From Nitrospiraceae bacterium (GTDB taxonomy: Bacteria; Nitrospirota; Thermodesulfovibrionia; UBA6902): a stretch of 40,335 nucleotides of DNA. Below, one piece after another: positions 33,046 through 40,335 of this stretch (within the stretch, counting starts at the first letter, position 1; every line of letters begins with the position of its first letter). The stretch is from the NCBI GenBank assembly GCA_003599505.1, contig QZKO01000044.1, positions 1 to 40,335 on the forward strand. The letters run 5' to 3'. The position numbers were made by a program, and so were the translations under genes. Under the pieces are notes generated by a model. That model ran no database searches. It had not been told where the DNA came from and was given only the letters and a program-made list of their open reading frames with translations.

Positions 33046-34878
33046 TCAGAGCAAACTCTTCACCTTTGCCGCAATCGCCTTTGCGGATATCTCCTCATAA
33101 TCAAGAAGCTCCTGCGGTTTTCCGCTCCTGGGCATCTTCCTGACAGCCAATGAATAAACAGGGACGGGACATCCCGGAAGCGCGCTCCTTACCGCTTCGC
33201 CGATGCCGCCTTCCGCATAGTGGTCTTCAACCGTGATTATCGCTCTTGTATCTTTTGCCGCTTTCCCGAGTGTTGCCGCATCAATTGGTTTAATGCTGTA
33301 AAGGTCCATTACCCGGATAAAGATATTTTCCTTTTTCAACGCCTCATAAGCCTGCAGCGCCTCATGAAGCGTAACGCCGGCAGCGACAACGGTTACGACA
33401 TCTTCTTTGCTTTCCCTTAACACCTTGCTGCCGCCGATATGAAATTTCTCATCATTCCCGTAAATAAACGGCGTCTCCATCCTTGTAGTACGGATATAAG
33501 AAATACCCCTGTGCGCCGCCATTTCCTCAACCAGTTTTTCCGTTGATACGGCGTCGGCGGGATAAAGCACAACGCAGTCGAGGACCGCCCTGAACATGGC
33601 GATATCCTCAAGCCCCATCTGCGAAGGACCGTCTTCGCCGATTGACACCCCCGCGTGAGAGCCGCAGAATTTTATATTCGCGCCTGAATACCGGCCCATC
33701 CGTATCTGGTCATACGCGCGGGTCAGAAAAGCGGCAAAGGTGGAAACGAAAGGGACCTTCCCCCTCGTTGAAAGACCGAGCGCCGCGCCGACCATATTCT
33801 GTTCCGCGATATACATTTCGAAAAACCTTTCCGGATACGCGTCCCTGAATATCTCGGAATAAGTGGAGTTGCTTACTTCCGCGTCAAGCACAACCATGTC
33901 GGGAAACGAGGGGAATATCCGTTTCAATGCCCTGCCGTACGCCTTCCTCGCGGCAACAGGTTTACCATGGTCATAGGACATATCTTCCATCGTCACGGCA
34001 GATTTTTTTTCGGGAGCAAGGTCTTCAGGAGGGGCTATTTCTCCGCGGACCGCTTTATCGATCTCACCTAATTCCGCGAGAGCTCCCGGAAGCTCGCCTT
34101 TTGCTACCGCCTTGCCGTGCAGACCGTTTTTGTGCTCAAGGAAAGAGACGCCCTTGCCCTTTACCGTCTTCGCGATGATCATGCACGGTTTGTCCCTCAT
34201 CGTAAGCGCTTTCTGATACGCCTGAAGGATCTCTTCGTGTGAATGCCCGTCGATTATCAGGGTTTCCCATCCGAAAGATGAAACGCGTCTTCCATACGCC
34301 TGAAGATCATGCCCGTACATGGTCTCTCCGCACTGCCCCAGTCTGTTCACATCTATAATGCCTGTAAGGTTATCAAGCTTGTAATGAGCGGCGATCTGCA
34401 GCGCCTCCCACTGCGACCCCTCAGCCATCTCGCTGTCTCCTAAAAGGACATAGGTCCTGTACGGCAGTTTATCGATGTATTTCGCGTTCAGGGCGATCCC
34501 GAGCCCGACGGACAGGCCCTGACCCAGAGAGCCTGTGGCGGCCTCGACAAAATTAAACTCCCTTGTGGGATGCCCTTCGAGGGGGCTGCCGAACTTTCTC
34601 ATGCCCCTCAGTTGTTCCTCTGTCAAGACCCCCGCGGCTGCCCATTGAGCGTAAAAAAGCGGCGAAGCGTGGCCCTTCGAAAATATCAGCCGGTCATTGT
34701 TGGGATGCGCAGGGTTATTTATATCAAACCTGAACGTCCCGCTGAAAAGCAGGCACGTCATCAAATCCGCCGCAGACAAAGAAGACGTCGGATGCCCTGA
34801 CCCCGCCTCCGTTGTCGAGACAAGGATGTAATAGCGGATGAGCCGCGCTATTTTTTCAAGTCTTTCTTTGTCGGTCAT
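33046..34878 (-). CDS. tkt: transketolase
   Basis: Thiamine-diphosphate enzyme of the pentose phosphate pathway, moving two-carbon units. 610 aa, the shorter animal-like form. ThDP site: GHPTSSLSAADLM, SKGHASPLFYA, GSLGQGLSVGLGIA and GDSEMAEGSQWEA; pyrimidine domain: MYIAEQNMVGAALGL, SHAGVSIGEDGPSQMGLEDIAMFR; C-terminal domain: VEDHYAEGGIGEAV. It starts at the ATG at 34878; a hairpin repeat lies upstream. It is complete in one chain, unlike the split archaeal type. Confidence 0.95.
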   Translation of the reverse strand: MTDKERLEKIARLIRYYILVSTTEAGSGHPTSSLSAADLMTCLLFSGTFRFDINNPAHPNNDRLIFSKGHASPLFYAQWAAAGVLTEEQLRGMRKFGSPLEGHPTREFNFVEAATGSLGQGLSVGLGIALNAKYIDKLPYRTYVLLGDSEMAEGSQWEALQIAAHYKLDNLTGIIDVNRLGQCGETMYGHDLQAYGRRVSSFGWETLIIDGHSHEEILQAYQKALTMRDKPCMIIAKTVKGKGVSFLEHKNGLHGKAVAKGELPGALAELGEIDKAVRGEIAPPEDLAPEKKSAVTMEDMSYDHGKPVAARKAYGRALKRIFPSFPDMVVLDAEVSNSTYSEIFRDAYPERFFEMYIAEQNMVGAALGLSTRGKVPFVSTFAAFLTRAYDQIRMGRYSGANIKFCGSHAGVSIGEDGPSQMGLEDIAMFRAVLDCVVLYPADAVSTEKLVEEMAAHRGISYIRTTRMETPFIYGNDEKFHIGGSKVLRESKEDVVTVVAAGVTLHEALQAYEALKKENIFIRVMDLYSIKPIDAATLGKAAKDTRAIITVEDHYAEGGIGEAVRSALPGCPVPVYSLAVRKMPRSGKPQELLDYEEISAKAIAAKVKSLL

Positions 34879-34920
34879 ATTAAATCATCCTTCATATTTC
34901 GTTTAAACACACCTTCAAGA

Positions 34921-35125
34921 AAACACAGAGTCACAGAGAACAGCTTAAATTCGAAGCACGAAATACAAAATCCGAAACAATATCGAATGACAAAAATTCA
35001 AATGTTCCAAACAGGCAAGGTTTTGGTCATTTAAGAATTTGGATTTTGAATTTGTTTCGTATTTCGATATTCGGATTTCGGATTTTCCATTTTTCTCCGT
35101 GCCTCCGTGTCTCCGTGCTTATTAC
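34921..35125. repeat. long hairpin of CACAGAG and CGAAATA words
   Basis: Fills most of the 264-bp gap between transketolase and the SPASM gene. AAACACAGAGTCACAGAG at 34921-34938 is identical to 21852-21869; the right side has the related CTCCGTGTCTCCGTG words. Inside, CGAAATAC, AATCCGAAA and similar words pair with TTTCGTATTTCG and TCGGATTTCGGATT. Confidence 0.8.
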
Positions 35126-35142
35126 CATCTAATCTTAACAGG

Positions 35143-36180
35143 TTATTCTTCAATAAAACACTGCGGGTCTTCCGCAAGGAAATCGGCCCCGCCTTTTAAC
35201 CGGGAATACGCGTACGCGACCGCGCGGCATCCCCTGCACACCGCCCATCTGGCGCACGCCCCGCATTTTCCTCCGTATCTGCTCTTATCTCTGAGGGAAT
35301 TGAGGACCTCCGATGTCGCCCATACCTCTCTTAATGAGTCAGTCCTTATATTCCCTACAGGGATGTCGAGCCTCCTGCACGGGTTGATGGTCCCGTCAGG
35401 CCTCAGGGTCAGGCCCGAAATTCCGGCAGCGCATCCGGAGCAGGCCGTGTAACCCATATCCGTATTTGATTTCAGCTCCATCTGCGACGCGACCGGGTCC
35501 CCTGTCACGATTTCAAGACCTTCAGCCTGGACAGATAATAAAAAGCGGTATATGTCCCTGACCCTGTTTTTATCCATCATTTCACTCTGAAGCTGCCGGC
35601 CCCTGCCGCAGGGCACAAGCCTTGAAAAACCGAGACGCGGCGCCCCGGCATCCCGGGCGAGCGCGACAAGCTCACTGATATACGGGGCGTTAAGGTTTGA
35701 AAGCGTCACATTTAAAGTGACCGTTAAACCGGAAGAGATGAGGTGTCCTACCCCTTTCATCGAGCGCGCGAAACTCCCCTTTCCGCGTATCCGGTCATGT
35801 ACCTCCTCCGGTCCTTCGAGGCTCACCTGAACGCCCTTTACCCCGAGTGCGGAAAGGCCTTCCGCTTTTGTTTTGTCAATGAGCACGCCGTTAGACAGCA
35901 CAAATATTTCAAAATCATGACCGCCCATGACTTCGAGTATCTTAAATAAATCCTCCCGCAGAAAAGGCTCGCCGCCTGTGACATTGAAGCTCTTTGAAAA
36001 ACCGACGCCGTATGTCCTTTCCCAGTCATCAATTGTGTCCTTCACCTCTTCAACGGTTTCACATATTTCTGAAAAGGACATTTCTTTGCCGTCAGTAATC
36101 CCCTGATAGCAGTGGCTGCACCGGAGATTGCACCTTTCGGTAAGATGCCATTGGATGAAGAAATCGTGTCTGATTGTCAT
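35143..36180 (-). CDS. radical SAM / SPASM-domain enzyme
   Basis: 345 aa. The SAM cluster motif is CNLRCSHC at about residue 17, preceded by FIQWHLTER; GGEPF follows. The SPASM part has C(x)nGTINPC, then CGACARWAVCRGC and a final DPQC, ready for auxiliary [4Fe-4S] clusters. The C-terminal pattern recalls the heme-pathway enzymes NirJ, AhbC and AhbD; the same layout is used by RiPP maturases such as PqqE. I cannot choose between them. Heme neighbours would fit the first; the Cys-rich mini-ORF at 36186 on the other strand would fit the second. No operon partner on its own strand. Confidence 0.85.
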   Translation of the reverse strand: MTIRHDFFIQWHLTERCNLRCSHCYQGITDGKEMSFSEICETVEEVKDTIDDWERTYGVGFSKSFNVTGGEPFLREDLFKILEVMGGHDFEIFVLSNGVLIDKTKAEGLSALGVKGVQVSLEGPEEVHDRIRGKGSFARSMKGVGHLISSGLTVTLNVTLSNLNAPYISELVALARDAGAPRLGFSRLVPCGRGRQLQSEMMDKNRVRDIYRFLLSVQAEGLEIVTGDPVASQMELKSNTDMGYTACSGCAAGISGLTLRPDGTINPCRRLDIPVGNIRTDSLREVWATSEVLNSLRDKSRYGGKCGACARWAVCRGCRAVAYAYSRLKGGADFLAEDPQCFIEE

Positions 36181-36185
36181 AAGTT

Positions 36186-36362
36186 ATGAAAACATTTTAT
36201 CATAAGAATGTCGCTATGAGAAAAATTTCCGGGAAAAAGCGGGGCAGAGAGATTTCACCGGCGGAACAAAAGTCTTTCATCTGCTTCAATAAAGACTGCA
36301 GGCTGCGAAAACAAAAGTCCTGTAAAGGATTTGAAGGGTGTCCGGGATTTAAGGGAAGGTAG
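36186..36362 (+). CDS. Cys-rich small ORF, unknown function
   Basis: 58 codons from the ATG at 36186, or 48 from 36216, divergent from the radical SAM gene and 5 bp from its start. The N-terminal half is basic (RKISGKKRGREISPAEQ); the C-terminal half has four Cys spaced C-x4-C-x7-C-x5-C, ending KGFEGCPGFKGR. Four regularly spaced Cys and a Gly/Phe-rich end look non-random. No strong ribosome site is seen. It could be a small metal-binding protein or a substrate of the neighbouring enzyme. Its frame stops 11 bp before the end of the convergent gene at 36373. Confidence 0.5.
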   Translation: MKTFYHKNVAMRKISGKKRGREISPAEQKSFICFNKDCRLRKQKSCKGFEGCPGFKGR

Positions 36363-36372
36363 GACCGGGAGT

Positions 36373-36819
36373 TTAGACTGTCTCCGGGTCTTCGGGCGGC
36401 AGCTCATTCTCGTCAAAAGGCATAACGCCGAGCCGGGTCATTACGGATTCAATGCCTTTCAGCATCCCGGAAAAATCATAGGACGACATATCCTGATATA
36501 ACGCCTTCCCGGCCAGATCGTCAAAGGCGTTGTAATCGAAACCGCTGTTGATCACCCCGGAACGGACCAGCGCCCTGAAAATATCTCTGTCGTTTCTCTG
36601 GTCCTCATCTTCATTTAACATGAAATTATTCTTATGTCCGGGTTTAGCGATGTACCACTGCATGGCGCATATAAGGCCGTCGTAGAGCGTGATAATCCCT
36701 AATGATATTTTCCCCTGGCAAAGCCTTCTCTTCCCTCCCCTGATGTGGAGCCTGGCCCGCATCAGCAGGCTTTCAACCGGGCCAAGTATATTTTCATCCA
36801 TTAACCCGAAGTGCGGCAT
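36373..36819 (-). CDS. hypothetical helical protein
   Basis: 148 aa, no signal peptide or clear membrane helix. The N-terminal half looks like two amphipathic helices (VESLLMRARLHIRGGKRRL, GIITLYDGLICAMQWYI), a layout somewhat like HEPN or MNT-associated helical proteins but with no catalytic motif seen. The C-terminus is acidic (FDENELPPEDPETV). It begins 16 bp after the cytochrome gene on the same strand, so probably co-transcribed. I do not recognise a family. Confidence 0.65.
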   Translation of the reverse strand: MPHFGLMDENILGPVESLLMRARLHIRGGKRRLCQGKISLGIITLYDGLICAMQWYIAKPGHKNNFMLNEDEDQRNDRDIFRALVRSGVINSGFDYNAFDDLAGKALYQDMSSYDFSGMLKGIESVMTRLGVMPFDENELPPEDPETV

Positions 36820-36835
36820 TATAATGTTCCTCTTG

Positions 36836-37600
36836 TCACAGTGTGTTTAAAAACGCGATGATATCTTCCGCTTCCCCGTCAGACAGAAAGTCGAACGACG
36901 GCATTCTGCTGAAGGGCTGCCTTAACTGCTTTCTGATATTTTCAGGCGTTGCCGGCCTCCGGCTGACAGGGAGCTCAGGACTTCTAAGTATGCCCTTTAA
37001 TCCCGGACCGACAATCGTCTCCGGACTATAGGCATTATGGCAGAAACCGCACCGTGCTTCAAAAATGGTTTTCCCCCTGCTTATGCTTTCAGGGTCCGTC
37101 CTTACAGCGGGCCGGCCGGCCTCTTCTTTTTTCTCCCGCGCAATTTTCTCCTTGTACTGGATTATCCTGTCATACGATGTATCGGCCCCGAATTCCGAGA
37201 CGAGGAGATAATATCCTGATGATATTGCAACCATTACAAATGTAATAATCGATATCACAAGTCCGAACGTCTTTGCCTGGCCGTAGAACTGCCTGTAAAT
37301 CCTTACGTATAAGACCTTCACTCCCAGCAGGACCGGGACGGCAAGGGCCAAAACCCCGTGGAACGCGCCCCTGACGGAAAGCTCTGTTTTTGTTATGAAT
37401 ACGAACCTGAGGCATAAATATGAAATCAGCGCGAATATGATAACGTAAACAATACCGGCGGCTCTGTGGACCTTCCTGAGCGTTTCCGCGTTGAACCTCT
37501 TCCCGTCCCTTCCGAAGAGCTCGAACATCGTAAACATCCCGACTGCCGTAGCCGTCAGCAGTACCAGGGACAATATGGACTTTATAAAAAATGTCGACAT
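36836..37600 (-). CDS. membrane protein with four helices and a C-terminal monoheme cytochrome c
   Basis: 254 aa. Four hydrophobic helices in the first about 135 residues with His in KVHRAAG and AFHG, which could bind heme b, as in cytochrome b561-like or DUF420-like proteins. A charged linker (YKEKIAREKKEEAG) leads to a periplasmic cytochrome c domain: CGFCH as the heme site, GPGLKG and a Met ligand in RMPSF. It would pass quinol- or membrane-derived electrons to soluble cytochromes. Whether it binds heme b is inference. Confidence 0.8.
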   Translation of the reverse strand: MSTFFIKSILSLVLLTATAVGMFTMFELFGRDGKRFNAETLRKVHRAAGIVYVIIFALISYLCLRFVFITKTELSVRGAFHGVLALAVPVLLGVKVLYVRIYRQFYGQAKTFGLVISIITFVMVAISSGYYLLVSEFGADTSYDRIIQYKEKIAREKKEEAGRPAVRTDPESISRGKTIFEARCGFCHNAYSPETIVGPGLKGILRSPELPVSRRPATPENIRKQLRQPFSRMPSFDFLSDGEAEDIIAFLNTL

Positions 37601-37679
37601 TCCTTAAAGTATGAAAACAGAAATTGTTCCTGAAAGGATTTTATCAGAGGAGGGGATGAGTTTCAATATTAATAATCAA

Positions 37680-37919
37680 CTAACCGGGGCCCCTTTGATT
37701 CATCCAGAAATCCTCTGAAACCCCAAAGAATTTTGCAAGCCGCAATGCTGTACTGGGTGTTATACCACGACGTTTGTTAATAATTTCATTAATCCTCTGG
37801 TAGGGGACATGAATTTCATTTGCTAATTCCCGCTGGGTGATCCCCATAGGAATTAAAAATTCTTCGAGGAGCATCTCTCCGGGATGGGTTGGCTCTCTAT
37901 GTGTTGGTATACGAACCAT
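37680..37919 (-). CDS. higA: HigA-family antitoxin, C-terminally truncated, without toxin gene
   Basis: 79 aa from the ATG at 37919, chosen because GGAGG is five bases upstream. IPTHREPTHPGEMLLEEFLIPMGITQRELA and RINEIINKRRGITPSTALRLAKFFG are the typical helix-turn-helix of HigA. The chain stops at FWMNQRGPG, whereas family members continue about 15-20 residues. No higB is found upstream in the 124 bp before galT. Probably a remnant or a solitary repressor. Confidence 0.8.
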   Translation of the reverse strand: MVRIPTHREPTHPGEMLLEEFLIPMGITQRELANEIHVPYQRINEIINKRRGITPSTALRLAKFFGVSEDFWMNQRGPG

Positions 37920-37946
37920 ATTTACCTCCATAAAACATCTTAATTT

Positions 37947-37959
37947 TTATCAATGATAA
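37947..37959. promoter_or_regulatory. candidate HigA operator
   Basis: TTATCA-A-TGATAA, a perfect 6-1-6 palindrome 28 bp upstream of the higA start, where a self-repressing antitoxin would bind. Confidence 0.5.
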
Positions 37960-37970
37960 TGCTGTAAGCC

Positions 37971-37999
37971 TTGACAACGACACTATTGTATTGTACAAG
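37971..37999 (+). promoter_or_regulatory. candidate promoter of galT
   Basis: TTGACA (37971-37976) and TACAAG (37994-37999) spaced 17 bp. A GC-rich hairpin (GGCCGGG 38009-38015 with CCCGGTC 38022-38028) lies between it and the galT start and could affect translation. Confidence 0.5.
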
Positions 38000-38043
38000 G
38001 ATAATACGGGCCGGGGTGGTTCCCGGTCCTCAAGGTTAAGTTC

Positions 38044-39057
38044 ATGTCCGAATTAAGGCAGGATCCCACTACATACGACTGGGTCATAATCGCGAAGGAA
38101 AGGGCGAAGCGGCCTCATGAATTTATGAAGCACGAGCCCACCGCGTCGTCCCTGCTTTCATACAGCAAAGAATGCCCTTTCTGTCCCGGGAATGAAGACC
38201 GGACCCCTGGGGCGACGGCGGTTTACGGGCCGCCGGAGAAGTGGGAAATCCGCGTGGTGCCGAATAAATACTCGGCCCTAACGCCGGGAGGCGACACGCA
38301 AAGGGAGGAATGGAAGCTTTTCAGGAAGATCCAGGGTTACGGGATGCATGAAGTCGTCATCGAAACCCCTCTCCACAACGTGTGCATCCCATTTATGGAC
38401 GACAGTCATGTTGAGAAACTTATTGCGGTCTACAGGGACCGGTATAACGAATTAAAGAAGGACCCCAATATAAAGGTAATCATAATTTTCAAAAACCACG
38501 GCCGGGCCGCGGGCACGTCGCTCGAACACCCGCACACGCAGATTGTCGCTTCCCCGATCGTCCCGCCCTTTATCCGCAGGAGATATGAGATCGCCACCCA
38601 GCACTTCGACAATACCGGACACTGCCTGTACTGTGATATCCTTTACAACGAGTTCGAGGCAGGGGAGAGGATCATCATGGACAATAAATTCTTTGTAGCG
38701 CTGCACCCCTTCGCCTCACATTATCCCTTTGAAACGTGGATCATGCCTAAAGTCCACAGCTCGTCTTTCGGCAAGATCACGGACATCGAGATCACGGACC
38801 TGGCCCGCCTGCTGAAAGAGATCCTGCTGAAACAGCATGTCAGCCTCGACAACCCGGATTACAACCTCATCATACACACCTCGCCCGTGGACGACGAGCA
38901 TAAAACATATTATCTCTGGCACATACAGATCATCCCCCGGCTGACCCTGGCCGCGGGCTTTGAATTGGGCTCAGGGATTTATATCAATACCGCGGTGCCC
39001 GAGGAGACAGCCGCGTTCATGAGGGAATTCAGGCTGAAGGAGCAAAGCACGGCATAA
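38044..39057 (+). CDS. galT: galactose-1-phosphate uridylyltransferase
   Basis: Exchanges UMP between UDP-glucose and galactose-1-phosphate (Leloir pathway). 337 aa of the HIT superfamily. The active site is LEHPHTQI, with the His nucleophile; the N-terminal zinc pair is CPFCPGNE. The start (MSELRQDPTTYDWVIIA) is typical. Some family members are ADP-glucose or other nucleotidyltransferases, so the exact sugar is not proven. No galK or galE nearby; it is followed 21 bp on by a copper oxidase gene. Confidence 0.9.
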   Translation: MSELRQDPTTYDWVIIAKERAKRPHEFMKHEPTASSLLSYSKECPFCPGNEDRTPGATAVYGPPEKWEIRVVPNKYSALTPGGDTQREEWKLFRKIQGYGMHEVVIETPLHNVCIPFMDDSHVEKLIAVYRDRYNELKKDPNIKVIIIFKNHGRAAGTSLEHPHTQIVASPIVPPFIRRRYEIATQHFDNTGHCLYCDILYNEFEAGERIIMDNKFFVALHPFASHYPFETWIMPKVHSSSFGKITDIEITDLARLLKEILLKQHVSLDNPDYNLIIHTSPVDDEHKTYYLWHIQIIPRLTLAAGFELGSGIYINTAVPEETAAFMREFRLKEQSTA

Positions 39058-39078
39058 GAAGTTCGAATTCAAAGTCAT

Positions 39079-40335
39079 ATGCGTTTGCTGAGTACATTAT
39101 TACTGTTCCTTGCCTGTAATCCGCCCGCTTATGCGGATACCGTCGAATACGACCTCATCGTTGAATACAAGACTGTAAATTTCACGGGCAAAGATGTGAA
39201 GGCCCTGACCCTTAACGGCGGCATCCCCGGGCCCACGCTTTATTTGAATGAGGGTGATATTGCAAAAATCCGGGTCCACAACAGGCTCGATGAAGAGACG
39301 TCCATCCACTGGCATGGGATACTCGTCCCGAACAAAGAAGACGGCATATCTTATCTCACCACGCCTCCCATTAAACCCGGGACTTCGCGGGAATTTGTTT
39401 TTCCCATAAAACAATCAGGGACCTACTGGTATCATTCGCATACAAACCTGCAAGAGCAGCAGGGCGTGTACGGGGCTATTGTTATTTACCCGGAGGAGAA
39501 AAAGACGCGGGCAGACAGGGAATATGTCCTGGTCCTTTCCGACTGGATTGACGAAGACCCTCACGAAGTGATGAGAACACTTAAGCGGGGGAGCGACTAC
39601 TATATGCTGAAAAGGGGGACCGTACAGAGTATTTATGACGCTTACAAAAAAGGGGCGTTAACCGATGTTTTCAGACGTTCCCTGGACCGCATGCCGCCTA
39701 TGGACGTTTCCGATGTGGGGTATGACCTGTTTCTCCTAAACGGTAAAAAAGAGTTAAACATTCAGGCAAAGCCGGGAGAAAAAATCCTTCTCCGCATTAT
39801 AAATGCCGCTGCCGGCGCCTATTTCTACCTACAGTACGCCGGTGGCCCAATGGCGGTAGTTTCAGCAGACGGACAGGACGTGGAGCCTGTGGACCTGGAC
39901 CGTGTTCTTATTGCCATTGCGGAGACGTACGACGTCGTTGTTACTGTTTCCGATAAAGGCTCTCTTGAATTTAAAGCTGCTGCCCAGGATGGAAGCGGAA
40001 GCGCCTCAGCCTTCATCGGGGAGGGAGAGCGGGTATTCGCGCCGGATATTCCGAAGCCTGATTTATACCGGATGCACGGGGCCGGAAATGCGGGAATGGA
40101 TATGGGGGACCATGATATGCACATGATGCCCCGTCCTTTGCCTCCTTATAAACATCTTCGCTCTTTAAGACCGACAGCCCTTTCGGAATCGGATCCTGTG
40201 AGAACAATTACGCTCGCCCTTGACGGCGATATGGAGCGCTATGTCTGGACCATAAACGGAAAGATACTTTCAGAGGCAGATCCGATAATGATACGAAGGG
40301 GAGAAAATGTCCGCCTCGTCTTTGAAAACAAATCC
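39079..40335 (+). CDS. CopA-like multicopper oxidase (3' part missing)
   Basis: 419 codons open to the window end. A signal peptide (about 20 residues, ending PAYA) is followed by cupredoxin domains with the copper motifs SIHWHGI and SGTYWYHSHT; the LQEQQGVYGAIVI stretch and the Met/His cluster MHGAGNAGMDMGDHDMHMM are hallmarks of the CopA copper-resistance oxidases. The C-terminal copper ligands lie outside the window. It would oxidise Cu(I) in the periplasm. No strong ribosome site is seen; the ATG at 39079 is the first before the signal peptide. Confidence 0.9.
   Translation, partial: MRLLSTLLLFLACNPPAYADTVEYDLIVEYKTVNFTGKDVKALTLNGGIPGPTLYLNEGDIAKIRVHNRLDEETSIHWHGILVPNKEDGISYLTTPPIKPGTSREFVFPIKQSGTYWYHSHTNLQEQQGVYGAIVIYPEEKKTRADREYVLVLSDWIDEDPHEVMRTLKRGSDYYMLKRGTVQSIYDAYKKGALTDVFRRSLDRMPPMDVSDVGYDLFLLNGKKELNIQAKPGEKILLRIINAAAGAYFYLQYAGGPMAVVSADGQDVEPVDLDRVLIAIAETYDVVVTVSDKGSLEFKAAAQDGSGSASAFIGEGERVFAPDIPKPDLYRMHGAGNAGMDMGDHDMHMMPRPLPPYKHLRSLRPTALSESDPVRTITLALDGDMERYVWTINGKILSEADPIMIRRGENVRLVFENKS

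Noticed and set aside
34921-35125. Possible CRISPR array in the repeat-rich gap
   Set aside because: The repeats are short, variable words forming a hairpin; there are no equal-length direct repeats with unique spacers and no cas genes.
37932-38043. Possible higB remnant upstream of higA
   Set aside because: One minus-strand frame ends in AYSIIIDKN, loosely like the end of RelE/HigB toxins, but it has no start, overlaps the galT promoter and is too short to support.

Overview
This 40.3 kb window is a chromosomal segment of a Gram-negative, anaerobic or microaerobic bacterium rich in c-type cytochromes. Outer-membrane lipoproteins, a beta-barrel protein and four multiheme or monoheme cytochrome genes show the envelope type. 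The set of core genes, the arsenic operon with acr3, the heme proteins and the dispersed intergenic hairpin repeats would fit Nitrospirota (Thermodesulfovibrionia-like) or a Desulfobacterota relative. This is an inference from gene content; no 16S or marker-gene search was possible. Most genes lie on the minus strand.

Layout, left to right. 1-3264: a MacB/LolCDE-type ABC transporter (permease cut by the window edge), an ICMT-like membrane protein with a His/Met-rich tail, and a small secreted His/Cys/Met protein, all downstream of and co-oriented with an arsenic operon. 3311-7766: arsR-acr3-arsD-arsM-arsA (regulator, efflux pump, metallochaperone, methyltransferase, ATPase) with a promoter and a candidate ArsR operator. 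7934-11420: leuB-asd-mtaD (amino-acid biosynthesis and nucleoside salvage). 11684-12933: periplasmic msrA converging on an alpha/beta hydrolase. 13124-13376: tRNA-Glu(CUC) and tRNA-Gln(CUG). 13421-17431: DUF177-rpmF-plsX-fabH plus an acyl-CoA dehydrogenase. 17547-19451: an orphan membrane histidine kinase. 19531-20875: a small accessory patch (secreted orphan, 90-bp MITE-like element, HicAB toxin-antitoxin pair). 20993-27900: mutS, valS, a tail-anchored repeat protein coupled to valS, and nadC. 28065-31205: a compact operon of a beta-barrel protein, a pentaheme cytochrome and a pentaheme CHRD lipoprotein, which looks like an outer-membrane electron conduit. 31411-37600: PilZ, FmdB-type zinc ribbon, a hexaheme c7-type cytochrome, transketolase, a radical SAM/SPASM enzyme with a divergent Cys-rich mini-ORF, a hypothetical protein and a membrane protein with a C-terminal cytochrome c. 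37680-40335: truncated higA, galT and the 5' part of a CopA-like multicopper oxidase.

How the genes work together. The ars genes form a complete detoxification route: ArsD hands arsenite to the ArsA ATPase, Acr3 exports it, and ArsM methylates it. With the copper oxidase and the metal-ligand-rich secreted protein they suggest a metal-stressed habitat. The porin-cytochrome cluster, the separate hexaheme cytochrome and the membrane cytochrome could together move electrons across the envelope. The strongest candidates for something undescribed are the CHRD-pentaheme-barrel cluster, the Cys-rich mini-ORF beside the SPASM enzyme, the valS-coupled solenoid protein, and the repeat-derived linker inside ArsA.

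Repeats are a theme. Long imperfect hairpins built from repeated short words occupy several intergenic gaps, two related 31-nt palindromes bracket mutS, and a palindromic repeat plus a heptanucleotide tandem repeat sit in frame inside arsA.
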